Shown here piece after piece: positions 12,301 to 22,909 of a stretch of 64,000 nucleotides of DNA. Below the pieces are notes generated by a model. That model was given only the letters and a program-made list of their open reading frames with translations. It had not been told where the DNA came from and did no database searches. Source of the stretch: Synchiropus splendidus. Taxonomy: Eukaryota > Chordata > Actinopteri > Syngnathiformes > Callionymidae. The stretch lies in the NCBI RefSeq assembly GCF_027744825.2, contig NC_071334.1:7820437-7884436 (forward strand), in the 5' to 3' direction. Positions within the stretch are counted from its first letter, which is position 1; each line of letters begins with the position of its first letter. The translations under genes were made by a program, and so were the position numbers.

Positions 12301-12764
12301 AGCTCTCTGGTCATCTACATCACAGCTGTGGTCTACCCCTGCCTGGTCATCCTGTGCAACAGCTGCATGTTGGGGGTGGTGTGTTACAAGATGTTTGGAC
12401 AGAGACGGTCCCCAAGCATCTGGAAGGAGAGGAACCAAGAGAATTGGCAAAGGTTGTTAAAAGGCTGCGCTACAGTCCTTGGCCTCAGCTGCGTGGTGGG
12501 CTTACCCTGGGGTCTGACCACTGTCACCTTCATCTCGACCGCCGGGGTCTACGTCTTCACCATCCTCAACTCTCTGCAAGGTCAGCGCGGAACGCACGTT
12601 TAAGAGTCTTTTCAAGGCAACAGGGAGCATTGTTGATTTACGTTTCAGGTGTGTTTGTGTTCCTGTGGTGCGTGGCCATGACTCGCAAGGCTTCCACTGA
12701 TGACAACTCCACAGTGAAAGGCTCCTCCTCACAGAAGATGATGACCACTAGTTTCAACAATTGA
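6352..12764 (+). CDS. Adhesion G-protein-coupled receptor, subfamily G (ADGRG3/5-like)
   Basis: Coding exons: 6352-6403, 6499-6537, 6634-6685, 6787(or 6808)-7024, 7112-7243, 9020-9172, 9232-9280, 9339-9430, 9510-9628, 9734-10005, 12098-12200, 12273-12580, 12649-12764; joined they give 574 codons plus stop without an internal stop. The product is a plasma-membrane receptor that cleaves itself at the GPS. A hydrophobic signal peptide (MELVLMLLLVFIPTQAS) leads a Cys-rich ectodomain, then GAIN strands (VHIPSSAL, VVRAGRRPVQNLPQPIRLTF) and the GPS GEWSTNGC...CSCNHL|SFFAVLV with predicted cleavage before Ser263. Seven membrane helices follow (LSYITCVGSSLS, IGIHMNLTVSLLFLHLSF, ATITWSALEGFHLYLLL, LKGCATVLGLSCVVGLPWGL). 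The length fits ADGRG3/ADGRG5 better than ADGRG1. The usual ECL2 Cys-Trp reads Cys-Met. Which paralogue it is needs a tree. Confidence 0.85.
7917..8545. mobile_element. hAT-like AT-rich element in the adhesion GPCR intron
   Basis: The left edge CTAGGGATGGGATTA and internal ATTAATTAATCACAG, followed to the right by TAATTAATCATAATAATG and CTCGTTAATGTAATTTGGG, resemble a dispersed fish hAT-derived element. It has no intact transposase. A perfect inverted repeat lies in the middle (8296-8343). The exact right end is uncertain. Confidence 0.5.
8296..8343. repeat. Perfect 19-bp inverted repeat (hairpin)
   Basis: The left arm TCCCTGAACAAAAGCAAAC (8296-8314) is the exact reverse complement of the right arm (8325-8343), with a 10-nt loop. 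It lies in the 1.8-kb intron between GAIN exons of the adhesion GPCR and inside a hAT-like element. Confidence 0.9.
10684..10790 (+). repeat. Dispersed repeat shared with 4.4 kb, copy 2
   Basis: Aligns with 4,415-4,535 over ACTAGTTATGGATGTAACTC, CAGTTCTATGAG, CCCTCTAACGAACTTCAC, TATTGGTTTATTG and CCCTGAAAGAT. It sits in the 2.1-kb intron between the TM3/4 and TM4/5 exons of the adhesion GPCR. Confidence 0.75.
11470..11954 (-). mobile_element. Non-LTR retrotransposon (LINE) reverse-transcriptase 3' fragment
   Basis: Minus-strand translation gives PQLWKTSCMVQHWTKNTDAI then EGERRLFLLRRLRFF, followed in other frames by YAVASAIFYGVVCW and LPHPLQDTLL. This order (RLxFLRRLRSF, then VxASAIFxxVVCWG, then HPLxDTL) is the conserved C-terminal tail of L2/CR1-type LINE ORF2 proteins in fish. 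Stops and frameshifts show it is dead. It lies antisense in an intron of the adhesion GPCR. Confidence 0.75.
12201..12272 (+). other. 72-nt intron that removes an in-frame TGA
   Basis: Read straight through, the ECL2 region of the upstream receptor hits TGA at 12,201-12,203 region (AAA ATG TGA). A GT at 12,201 (AAAAT|GTGAAT) and a pyrimidine-bounded acceptor CTCCTGCAG at 12,272 define an intron whose removal restores frame and gives TKICMMSSKFPHSSLVIY, with the ECL2 cysteine in place. Length is normal for small fish introns. Confidence 0.75.
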
Positions 12765-13717
12765 AGACCTTCCTGTATATTAGGCCATTTGCTGGCCCTT
12801 TGTACAAACAAAGTCTCTGGTTTCTCAGTGACTCATGTCTGTGTTCTTACCAACAGGATGTAGGTGGTTTCAACTTTAAGACACACCACAACTCCTCCTC
12901 CTTATCGGGCCACTTTGGTTGCAGATTTCTTGTAAACACTGATAAGGTTGTCCTGACCTTCCACTGGTTAGGGACCTATGTTCGCTCCCATTTTCCGGGC
13001 AGTACGTGCCACTTCCTACCTTCTTGGCGAGATTCCACCGCAGGTGGAATAATGCAACATCCACCTAACACTTCAGAAACGTACTCAACCCGTCCTCCTT
13101 TGAAAGAGCCGCCGGTAAACTCAGGTGCATATTCTGATAAAACTGCTAGCTAATGACTTGGCACAGAATAGCCTGAGCAGGCCAGAACATTGACACCATC
13201 CGCCTATATTTGTGTGAGAGTGCATTCTATGCTCAGACAGCTACAGAGACCTTTCTGTGTGGTGCATTTAAGCTCAGTCAAGTACGTAATGCACACGTAC
13301 ACGTTCAAGAAGATTCCTAGCAGAACTCTAAATGTTTGTTTTTCTTCTGTTTTCTTTTGTGAAAATATTGTCTATTTTGTGAGAAATAATTAACTTCCAC
13401 ACTTTATTTGTATTTTATGTTTATCAAATTTTAGTTTCTGTGCAATCGCCTGTGCTGGTCCCCACTCTTGACCTTGCCTTCTGAAACAGAGGTCACCACC
13501 GGCGGTCTGTTATTTTCCAGCAAATCAAATGCAGTCCGGACACAGCGCCCCCCCCCCCGACATTAACACACAATTTATGACGGCCAAGTTTCCAAACAAC
13601 CGATCAATCTTACTTTGCGTTACAACAGCACCATCTTCTGGTGAAAGTAATAAGCGTCAGAAACGAATTGACATTAATGTACGCAAGAGTTATTGCGGGA
13701 CTGTTGACTGTCTGGAA

Positions 13718-13885
<168 letters not shown>

Positions 13886-14086
13886 TTTCTGGAATATATC
13901 CAAGGCTCCGTGGCGAATAGCATGTTTTAAGGCTACTGTTTTAAAAACTTGAATTAAAAAAATACAAATTGCATTCCTTAAAATGTAAACTTATAGTTCT
14001 GATTTGAGTCGCCAAAAAGTACAGCTTGGGCTCTGGTCCTTTGATTGAAGTTTCCTTTGAAGCCTTCCAATATCGGTGACGTCACT

Positions 14087-14094
14087 AGGCGCTC
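14087..14094. promoter_or_regulatory. CRE palindrome upstream of slc7a6os
   Basis: The perfect palindromic CREB/ATF element TGACGTCA lies about 260 bp upstream of the slc7a6os start codon. Confidence 0.55.
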
Positions 14095-14239
14095 AACAAG
14101 GGACATATCAATGGGGCATCGTGAAGATATAGGGGCTTTGGTCTTTGGTTGAAACGGTTCCAGGCGAGAGTTGGTTAAAAGGAGATGAGTATTTTTAAAA
14201 AACTTTTTCGGACTAGCGTCCTTAAACACTCGGCGTTAC

Positions 14240-14350
14240 ATCAGTGCGCGCTCCTCATGACTGAGTGCGCGCGCTCTCTTCTGTGACGTACTTAGTTACC
14301 GGAAGTAAAGACGTTGTTCAGACAAACCAGACCGAGCCAGACGAGGCAAC
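14240..14350 (+). promoter_or_regulatory. slc7a6os promoter/5' UTR
   Basis: A locally CpG-rich stretch (GTGCGCGC, GAGTGCGCGCGC) leads to TGACGTA (14,284-14,290) and an ETS-type site ACCGGAAGT (14,298-14,306), about 45 bp before the ATG at 14,351. CRE-half plus ETS, no TATA, is typical of a housekeeping promoter. The transcription start was not determined. Confidence 0.6.
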
Positions 14351-15965
14351 ATGGATCCAAACACGACAATTCTGCGAGTGAAGAGGAAACGGGGCACCGA
14401 CCCCGCGGATGCGCTCTTGCTGGCATGCAAACGTATCCGACCAGAGTCGGCCCAGAGTCCCGGCGAGACGGTACCAGAGCCCGCTGAAGCCGAAGTGGAG
14501 AACACCGTGTTCAAACTCGTGGCCACCGTAGCGACACAGGTGAGAGGCCCGCTTGAGGCACCGCAACCGATCGAGTCTGATCCGGCAACACAATCGATAC
14601 ACGTGTCTCAAAATGCGTGTGAACCCGTCAACCTCACTTTAATAATGCGCGCGTGTCGCAGATATGGCTCGAATAAAGAAAATCCGCCTACGAGGCTAAT
14701 GCTAACTGTTGTTAGCATGACGCTCGCTATATTTCCAAACTCTCTCTTCATGGTAGCGTGGTTGGAATCAAAACCCGCCGTTGTTTTAACGGAGGTTTTG
14801 TGCTGCGATTCAGAATTCGAGCGCCGCGCGTATCAGTTTAATGTATTTGTTTGCAAACGAGAAGTGGCAGGACAAACGGAGCGCTCCTTGTGTTGGTTAT
14901 TACCATTAATCGCAACATGTGACTGAATGAAAAGGCTATGTTGAGCTGGAGTAGGTTTCAGACGCGAGCAAGCGAATAAGCTCAATTTAGTGAATGGACG
15001 TTTGCTCCCGTGTACTGACTTCCCTCATCAATCCAAGGCCTGCTTGTTGTTCATTACATTTGTAATCTCTAAAATCAATCTATGTCTATGCGTGTGGATC
15101 TACTTGATTTGAAATAGCCATGGTCGGCTTTTATCACAAAATGATGGCTGTTTTGTGACATTGTTTCTCTTTTTATGCCATTTATTCATGAGCTCTAACT
15201 GAGGTGCACTTGTTCTGCTACGTAATGCCCTTGAAATGAGATGCTTTCTCTTGATGTTCCACCTCCCTGACATCTCTCTCTCTCTCTCCTCCCCAGGATG
15301 CTCCTGTCCAGACACAAGTCCGCCACGCCCTCGCCCGGCCCCGCGTGGCTCACGCCCTGCGCCCGTCTGCCAACAGTTCTCAGCGGCTTTTAGGGGACCT
15401 GCGAAGCACAAAGTGGAGCACTCGCAAAGAGGAACGCTACAGGATCCTGTCCAGTCACAGGACAGGTCTGTCCACTCCACCCGAGGCCCAGGACGCTCAC
15501 ACTGCAGATCCAGAGGCTGCAGAGAAAACTGAGAAGCGTCAGGAGAAATGGCTGGGTCTGGGTGAAATTCAGGTGGTGGATCTGGTTCATGAGGACGTGG
15601 ATCAAAGCAAGTCCGCTGCCAAGGTGAGTTCGTCCGTTTGCATAAGTTCGGCTTTGGCTTGTGCTTCAGATTTACCTCTGCTCTGTTGTATTTGTCATTT
15701 CAGATGCCATTAGTCAATATGCACTTCGCACCCTAGTATGTTGGATCACAAACGGATCAATGACTGTTATAAAATACTGTAGTTCCTGTGAGAAGCTTTG
15801 TCATGGGGTTTTGTCTGTCATCCTGTTTTAAGTTACTGACAATTTTGATGTCCCTGAAGAAAACCTCCATTTTGTTTTGTTTTTTTCTTTGTAGATATTA
15901 TATTATAGTTTTTGACACTAAGGTTGTGATGTGAAGTGTAACAACAATGAATATAAATCAAATGT

Positions 15966-16007
<42 letters not shown>

Positions 16008-17419
16008 AAACAAAAATACACATTTCCAAGCAACAGTTTTTGACAGCTTTCTTTACTGTGTTGAACAACATGACACATTACAGAGACTTTTTCCCCAGTC
16101 AGTTTTACTCCATACTAAGATAGCTGTTACCATTTTCCATCCCTCCACAGACTCAGTCCTTGGACCCAGAGGTGATCCTGTGCAACAATACCAAGCTGCT
16201 GCGTGAGCGTCTCAACATCTCTGGGGACCAAGCGACCGAAGAGCAGCGGAATCTAGAGGACGACTACGTTTACGATCTGTACTACCAGGAGTCGGTGACG
16301 CCAGGCTGGATCCAGGACATCCTGTCCGTCCGGGCGTACGCTGACGAGGGAGAACTGGTGTGTGTGGATGGATGACGGACAGATGAATGAGTGCTGACCC
16401 CCAGAGTGAGTGAGTGAATGAAGACTCTGTGGAGTTGGTCATGGTCAATGATGTAGAGTCCACGTCATCACTGTCATGGCGTCTACATGCTATGACAGCG
16501 TTGGCTTTGTAGCCGCTGCTTGAGAAAGTTTTTATTTTCTCACATGGTTTTGTTTTGATGTGATCTCAGGTTCCTGACCTGGTAGTTCATGAGGAGGAGG
16601 TGTATGAAGACGAAGACGATGAGAACATGGAAAGCAACTGGAGGAACGACTACCCTGACGAAGAGAGCGACTCAAACAGTGACTCCGACTGTGACAGTGA
16701 CAGAGAGGAGCGCTACGGCAGTACGTGCTTGTTCATCTCTGTTGGCCTCTGAAAACTAGGGCACTGTTTCATGGAACCTCATCAACCCATCACTCCTTAA
16801 TAATTGAGAGTATTTATTGTCAGTATTTGGCTCGTAACAAATGAGTGAAAACATAAGTGGAATTAAATAAAATAAAAACTAGTGGCTATAAAACAATGTG
16901 CAGGAAATAACTGAAGGTAAAAGAAATGATATTGAAATTATGTAGTTTTGTCTCTGGTCTGCCGTGATCGATGATCGATGTGTTTTGTATTTGAAAATAT
17001 TTTTTCCCAAGTGCATTTAGTTGTTACCAATTAGTTTTTATCAGTAAGGATAAGCCATCAATATTTGTCAGCATTGACTGTGAATATGTATTTCGTGAGG
17101 ACTATTGTTCATCCATGGCTTATCAGTAGAAAAGTGTTAGTGGTGTAAACATTGTCAATGTGCACCTGCAGACTGTCATTGTATCGGTGTGTTTCACCTT
17201 TAACCTACGGGAACTGTCATTGTTTGTGTCCACCCAAAATGTCGTGTTGAGCCTCCGTAACAGCAGAGCATGTGTCTGTGTGCAGCTTTCTGGGAGGCGG
17301 AGCACTCGTACAGCCACAGGAGCTGGGAGCGCTACCAGCGGGACGTGCTGCAGGAGCTGGAGTGTCGCGGTGAGGACGAGGAGCATGACGATGCCGGCAA
17401 CAAATATGATTCCGACTGA
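14351..17419 (+). CDS. slc7a6os: Probable RNA polymerase II nuclear localization protein SLC7A6OS (Iwr1 homologue)
   Basis: Five coding exons (14351-14539, 15297-15623, 16151-16357, 16570-16720, 17286-17419) give 335 codons plus TGA. The family (yeast Iwr1) binds assembled RNA polymerase II in the cytoplasm and directs its nuclear import. The N-terminus has the family's ILRVKRKRGTDPADALLLAC followed by FKLVATV. The Iwr1 domain is seen at residues about 209-235 (DDYVYDLYYQESVTPGWIQ) and continues into the acidic EEEVYEDEDDEN / NWRNDYPDEESD block. The C-terminus ends NKYDSD, like the human protein. Length is slightly above the human 309 aa. The gene points towards slc7a6, the classic opposite-strand arrangement. 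An open frame continues past the first donor to 14,926 but is intronic. Confidence 0.95.
15917..16007 (+). repeat. Repeat with attached (CA)n(TA)n microsatellite, copy 2
   Basis: CACTAAGGTTGTGATGTGAA and GTGTAACAACAATGAATATA match copy 1 (13.72 kb) almost exactly, then about 17 CA and a short ATATAT run follow. It is inside slc7a6os intron 2. Confidence 0.85.
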
Positions 17420-18017
17420 TCGCTGACCAAGCAGATTTCCTTCATTTCCTGTTGAAGTCAACGCCACACTCCCGCCCCCTCCTCTGTGTTCATGAAGAAT
17501 TGGCACCAGATTTCCGTCACTCCAAAATTCTTCCAGAAATTGTAGCAACTGTGTAGCACTCAAAACCGGAGTGTTAATGTGCCAACAGGAATCAGTGTAG
17601 TTGCCCCCTGTTCCGGCTCTTTGCCACACAGACGACGGAGTGGGCCTCGTGCTTTTTTTTTTTTTCTAAATGTGTGGTGAAGTGAACTTGTGTGTGCGTT
17701 TGTTCCAAAGTGGATGTGCGTTAGAAACATCGGTGTGGTGCGCCTCGTATGCTTTGTGCTTGTTGACACTTTTGTTAGTGAGACGTCTCGCACCGCGTGC
17801 GATTCCAGGTTTTAGAGCGTTTGCGTTTCTGTGCATGGTAGTGTGTGTTCGTACAGCCGTGTGTGTGTGCGCTAGATTTCTGTTTGCATACGTGTGTTGT
17901 GTTGTTGTGGAACGGAGAGTTTGCTTCAGAACTGTACTCCTGTTTGTGGGACGTACAGATTCTCGTGAATGCCTGAAAAGATTTTGTAAATATGTAGATG
18001 TGTATAAAAAGGCTTTC

Positions 18018-18023
18018 AATAAA
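18018..18023 (+). terminator. slc7a6os polyadenylation signal
   Basis: AATAAA about 600 nt after the stop codon, followed by a T-rich stretch, is the best candidate for the slc7a6os 3' end. Confidence 0.7.
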
Positions 18024-18029
18024 TGTAAA

Positions 18030-18950
18030 ACAGATTTTTTTCTTTGTTTTTTTTTAGACACAGTTCTCATGACGTCACAATGAATGGCTTGATGTGGATG
18101 CTGTCAAAACATGTGACGCCTGCCATTCAAAACGCTATGAGTGTATTTGAATGTTGAAGCAGTTCAATTCCAGATTTTGGGGGGGTAGATTTTTATATTA
18201 ATATGCAGAAAAAAATACAAATAGTGGCTTTTATTTTTAATCTGACGTCAGAGAATAGATGTGACTCTGCTAGTTGAGTCTGACCTCAGTTAAATTCTGT
18301 ATATTGCCCAGAAAAAGTCGTTTTAAGCCACTTACTGAAAAATGTCATCATTTATTTAGGTGTTATTTATTACATTTCTGTAGTTTGCGAAACAGGGTTG
18401 TACTTTTTTTTTTTTCATCAAGCAAGTGTCCTAATCTTCACTAGATGGCGCTACCAGCTGTATAGATAGTGACTCGTTTTAACCCAGCAGCTCTGAAAAT
18501 TCAGACACTGGGTCCTGATTTTCAGAGGCCACCTGGTGGGACTGTCTGCTGTAAAATGGCTCGAACAATGAATTCAATGAAACCTCACATCATTTCTAAA
18601 TCTAGAGCGCTATCTTAAAATTAGGACACTGTTTCATCAACCCTGCAGTGCTGTTTTATGATGCCCCACTGAGCCATCAATTCTCCCATCAAGTCTGACC
18701 GTAACAAAGCTAGATGTGATGCGTGTCATCTTAATTTTCTGAGGCCACTAGATGTCACTCTTGAATTCAATTTCAATTAAATCTCACATTTTCAAACTAA
18801 GAGCGCCACCCATTGGGCTCTGAAAAGGAGGACACTGCCTCATGAAGCTTCAGAGCCCTGTGGCATCATGACAGGAGACAAATGCACGTGGCTCTTGGTC
18901 TCCTGCTCCCCCACAACACAACAGTGACCAAATATTAGAGGTTTATAGAT
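18030..18950. other. Intergenic gap between convergent slc7a6os and slc7a6 3' ends
   Basis: About 0.9 kb separates the two polyadenylation signals. It contains two diverged copies of the CTCF-motif MITE family (about 18.50-18.68 and 18.72-18.86 kb) and a separate CACTAGATGGCGCTACC motif at 18,439-18,455. No coding signal is seen. Confidence 0.6.
18500..18865. mobile_element. Two diverged copies of the palindromic CTCF-motif MITE
   Basis: Copy 1 shows TCCTGATTTTCAGAGGCCAC, CTGTCTGCTGTAAAATGG, GAATTCAATGAAACCTCACA and GACACTGTTTCATCAACC in the usual order. Copy 2 (about 18,725-18,865) has GAGGCCACTAGATGTCACTC, TCTCACATTTTCAAACTAAG and GGACACTGCCTCATGAAGC. Both are decayed against the fuller copy at 31.45 kb. 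Confidence 0.65.
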
Positions 18951-18951
18951 G

Positions 18952-18957
18952 TTTATT
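18952..18957 (-). terminator. slc7a6 polyadenylation signal
   Basis: TTTATT on the plus strand is AATAAA on the minus strand, about 700 nt after the slc7a6 stop codon. Confidence 0.5.
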
Positions 18958-19656
18958 TATTCCGACAAAAGAAGATCCAATATTAAACAACATAAAAAAT
19001 CTCCAGAGGTAGAGAAATTAAATGTCAGTTTATCTCCGGTGCAACAATTCATAAAGTTGTGTATCGATGTTTGACACATCGCTGTCTTCAGAGTGAGAAA
19101 CATTCTTTAAATCGACTGCAGTCATATCACAATTTGACCTGCATGACCTTGCACCACTTGCGACAGGTACTGACCACTGCCTGTCCGCACAAGTTGCACT
19201 TTTGGCAGGTAAAATAGTATAAAAGGTATTCAGCAGCTGGTCGTGATGTAGTAGCATAGTTATTTAACATTATATCTCTGAGCTTCATCAGTTCCTTCAT
19301 GTAAAACTGCTGTGCAAATGTCGCCCTGAATCTTTAAAATATGATTTTAAGTTTAAAAAGCCAATAAACGTGGAGTGGTTCATGAACAGAAAAAATCATT
19401 TGCCGGTCAGAACAAAGGACATGAAGAGAAACAAGAAACTGTAAAACATCTTTAAAAGGCAAAACAAGATGGCAGGGTGAAAAACTTTGGTGTCAGTCTT
19501 TGACACGGAGCCACGCGAGTCACTGTCATGTCCCACGGACTCGCAGGCACAGCAGCAGGGTTGGTGACGGTGAAGTGACCGGGGCCTGCACATCCGTCAC
19601 GTGCAAGCACAGCACAGTGGACACGAGAGAGTCAAGCTTTTCTTCCAAATGTTTGG

Positions 19657-22600
19657 CTACTCACTCTTGTCCAGCTCTGTGAGGACGCAGTAGCATGTGT
19701 ACTGGGTCATGTGGGTGAAGGACTCTGCAGAAGAAGAAGGTGATCTCAGTGGATTCATCAGGGAGCAAGCACTATTTAACAAGAGGTTCCTTTCAATAGA
19801 GTGCAAATCATCCGTTTGTATGTATGTTGGGAGCGACCACCACAGGTGGAGAGCATCATTCACCCTCTGCCGCCCACAATACTAATTTATCGACTGGTGT
19901 TGATGATCCACACATCCAAACATATTCATGGCCGTACCTTGCGTTAAGAGACTCTATTGTGAATCACAACAACGTGAAAAAAAAAGTTTCATTTATTGTA
20001 GCAAAACTATTTTTCTAATATAAAACAATTTAAAGTGAGAAAACAGATGGGTTCATGAGGTGTCATGAAACAGTATTGCAGGGTTGATGAAACAGTGTCA
20101 GGGGCCTCAAGATGGCACTCATGGTTTAGAAATGATGTGAGGTTTCATTAAATAAGTTGTTCAAGTCCAAACATTTTACAGCAGACAGTGCCATCTGGTG
20201 GCCTCTGAAAATCAGGACAGTGTGTCATGAAACCTCACCAAGGCTTCACTACAGACAGTGTATTCTTCACATCTTCACCTGGTTGATCTGGTCTGGTTCT
20301 GCTGTGTGTGTGTGTTCGACTTACGCAACAGCTTGGTGATGAAGGGCGGTCGTTTGGACTCGGGCAGGTAGATGCAGAAAAAGTAGACCGGCACCCCGGA
20401 GAGTGCTATGCCGATGCCGATGAGGGAGCTGATGGTGTCGCTGTAGAGCGGAACCACCACCAGGAAGATGGAGCACAAGCAGAACACGATCGGGTACAGA
20501 AGAGTGAGCTGCACAAACACAAGAAGTGAGTTTTGACTCATGAGCGTATCATCCGAAACAGAACAGCGTCGACCTTCAGAGGCCTTGGACGGTCAGGCTC
20601 CTTCCACCGGAGGTAAATCTGCCCGGCGATGGACAAGCCCATGAAGAACCAGTAGCTGAAGCTGTAGTAGTTGATGAGCTGGAAAACATCCTTGACCGTC
20701 AGGTAGATCAGCGACATGCCACACTGACGGGAAGGAGGGAAGATGGCAACGTGATCAATCTCCTCAGCTGGAACCAAAAATGACTGCAGGTCATCTTACG
20801 TTGAAGAGGAGTGCTGGAATGGGTGTGAACCTCTCAATGTGGATCATAGACAGAGCGTCTGGCAGGTGACCCTCTCGTGAGCCTACGAAGAACAACCTGC
20901 GGCACAAAACAATGATGACTATTAGAACTAGCAAGCCACATATCTTTACCCGCTAATGATTTCATTGATCGGATTTTATTCTATTTTTAGCATTTGAAAT
21001 ATCATCGATCGTCCGACTGAAATGAGATGAGTCGGACGGCAGGCGGCAGGAGCAATCGAGAACTCTGGGTCAAGATGCAACTTCAGAACATTTCCTTGGT
21101 GTTTGAAACTCTCATGACTGCAAGTGTGAAGTGTACAAGAACAAACCTGTGTCTGAGTTACCCACCTGGACGCAGCAATGATGGACGCGTTCAGGCCTCC
21201 ATAGCAGGAGAGAGCCACGGCAATGGGAATGATCCAGCTCATGACACCAAGCGTGTGATCGGCAAACGTCTGAACCAGCGGGTGAAAATCAATCAGAAAC
21301 AGCACGTAAGTCGCCTCAGGTGAGACACTCACCACAGCCACGGCATCACTGGCCAGGATGGAACTCATGTCCAGCACAGTGTAGTAGGCCACGTTGGTCA
21401 GGATGTAGATGACGGTGACGATGGGCATCGATATGGCAATAGCCAGAGGGAGGTTCCTGCAACAGGGTCAGTGTGAGTCCATGAGATCTTCAGGGAAACA
21501 TAAGGGCCATAAATACCGTTCTGGGTTTTGAATCTCCTCGGTGACAAAGTTGAGTGTGTCCCAGCCGGAGTAGGAGAAGAGAGCAGAATAGAGCGCCAGG
21601 GCGATGTCGCCGGCGTCAGTGGATGATCCCTGAAATGCTGCTTCAAAGTTGGAGGTGCTGCCTGAAACAGAGAGATCAGTGGATCATCTACCGGACGGTA
21701 CAACTGCGTAAAGGAAATCTTAAACCCAACATTAGATAGAGGTATCACGAAGCAGTATTGCAGAGTTGATGAAACTAGATGGCGCTCTTGGTTTAGAAAT
21801 GATGTGAGGTTTTCATTGAATTAGTTGTTCAAGTCCAAACATTTGGTGGCCATCTGGTGGCCTCTGCAAATCAGAACTCAATACTCAGTCAAGATACTTC
21901 ACCTACCCTTCAATACTGTGTCATGAAACCTCATAAACCCTTCAATACTGTGGCATGAAACCTCATCTACCCTTCAATACTGTGTCATGAAACCTCATAA
22001 ACCCTTCAATACTGTGGCATGAAACCTCATCTACCCTTCAATACTTAGTCATGAAACCTCATCTACCCTTCAATACTGTGTCATGAAACCTCATAAACGC
22101 TTCAATATTTAGTCATGAAACCTCATCTACCCTTCAATACTGTGTCATGAAACCTCACCTATGCATCACTACCCAATAGAAAGACGACACTTGCCTTGTC
22201 CCAGTTTGACGATGCCAGTGACAATGATGACAATGAGAGCAGCAACTTTGGCGTAGGTGAAGACGTCCTGCACTCGGGTGCCCCACTTCACATAGGCCGA
22301 GTTAATGAACGTCAGAAGACCTGGAATGAGGGGGTGAAGGTAACACACGTGGCTGTGGCAGCTCTGCAGCAGGAGGGCAGGACTTACAGATGCAGGCTGC
22401 AGCGATCAGTCTCCCTGCAACGTAAGGGGGTTCACAGGTTGGGAAAAGAGGTTGCACCAGGTAGTTGGCGAAGGTGATAGCAATGACCGCCTGGCTGGTG
22501 GGCTCTATGATCAGCAAAGAAGTCCACAAGCGGATAAAGGCGATGAAGCCACCGAAGGATTCCAGAATGTAGGCATAGGATGCGCCTGATTTGGTAATGG

Positions 22601-22871
22601 TGGTGCCAAGTTCAGCGTAACACAGGGCCCCAACCACGGAGAACACGCCTCCGACGACCCAGATTACAAGTGACAGCCCATAGGAGGCGCTGTAGATGAG
22701 CACCCCCTTCGGGGAGACGAAGATGCCTGACCCGATCATGTTCCCAACGATCAGACTGACCCCATTGAGCAGTGAGATCTCCTTTTTGAGCTGCATGGTC
22801 TCCTTCACTGGTTCTGGGTTGGTGGACGAGGGGCTGCCATTTGCCTTCACGGAGGCTTTGCGGTCGGCCAT
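19657..22871 (-). CDS. slc7a6: y+L amino acid transporter 2 (light chain of the 4F2hc heterodimer)
   Basis: Nine coding exons on the minus strand: 22871-22388, 22320-22195, 21661-21517, 21456-21333, 21269-21166, 20896-20800, 20723-20574, 20508-20325, 19724-19657; 493 codons plus stop. The family pairs with SLC3A2/4F2hc in the plasma membrane and exchanges cationic for neutral amino acids with sodium. Visible features: substrate-loop motif GSGIF at residues 47-51; Cys146 in FPTCEPP, the conserved extracellular cysteine expected to form the disulfide with 4F2hc; about 12 hydrophobic segments; [20 protein letters not shown] near the end and the C-terminal [12 protein letters not shown]. Intron 2 has a GC donor. 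The last exon contains a good donor (AAGA|GTGAGT) five codons before the stop, so a longer C-terminus through an extra exon is possible. Confidence 0.95.
20046..20258. mobile_element. Palindromic CTCF-motif MITE, copy in slc7a6 intron 8
   Basis: Starts ATGAGGTGTCATGAAACAGT and proceeds through GATGGCACTCATGG, ATGATGTGAGGTTTCATT and the inverted arm GTGCCATCTGGTGGCCTCTG to CAGTGTGTCATGAAACCTC. Arms are mutually inverted over most of the length. Confidence 0.75.
21738..21875. mobile_element. Palindromic CTCF-motif MITE, copy in slc7a6 intron 2
   Basis: GTATCACGAAGCAGTATTGC, ACTAGATGGCGCTCTTGG, TTTAGAAATGATGTGAGG and GGCCATCTGGTGGCCTCTGC appear in the family order. Its distal end passes directly into the 32-bp tandem array. 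Confidence 0.75.
21876..22163 (+). repeat. 32-bp minisatellite (nine units) derived from a MITE terminus
   Basis: Units of exactly 32 bp begin CTTCAATACTGTGTCATGAA at 21,908, 21,940, 21,972, 22,004, 22,036, 22,068, 22,100 and 22,132, preceded by one degenerate unit at 21,876. Two versions (GTGTC..CATAAACC and GTGGC or TAGTC..CATCTACC) largely alternate, a 64-bp higher-order pattern. The unit equals the terminal part of the neighbouring MITE family (CAATACTGTTTCATGATGCC). There are no spacers. Confidence 0.95.
22193..22195 (-). other. slc7a6: GC-AG splice donor of slc7a6 intron 2
   Basis: The exon 2 end reads GGACAAG|GCAAGTG on the minus strand; no in-frame GT donor is near, and the protein junction VKLGQG|STSNF needs this cut. 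AG|GCAAGT is the usual strong context for functional GC donors. Confidence 0.85.
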
Positions 22872-22909
22872 GACGCAACGATTGGGGCTGGTCCACAACT
22901 ATGGCCCAG

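Noticed and set aside
14540..14926. Long extension of the slc7a6os exon 1 frame
   Set aside because: The donor CAG|GTGAG at 14,539 and the match of exon 2 to the family show the extension is intron.
15100..15480. 126-codon minus-strand frame opposite slc7a6os exon 2
   Set aside because: It is the antisense shadow of a GC-rich coding exon and has no recognisable motif.
21876..22163. Regular 32-bp direct repeats, CRISPR-like period
   Set aside because: Units are contiguous with no spacers, the host is a vertebrate, and the unit derives from the adjacent MITE.
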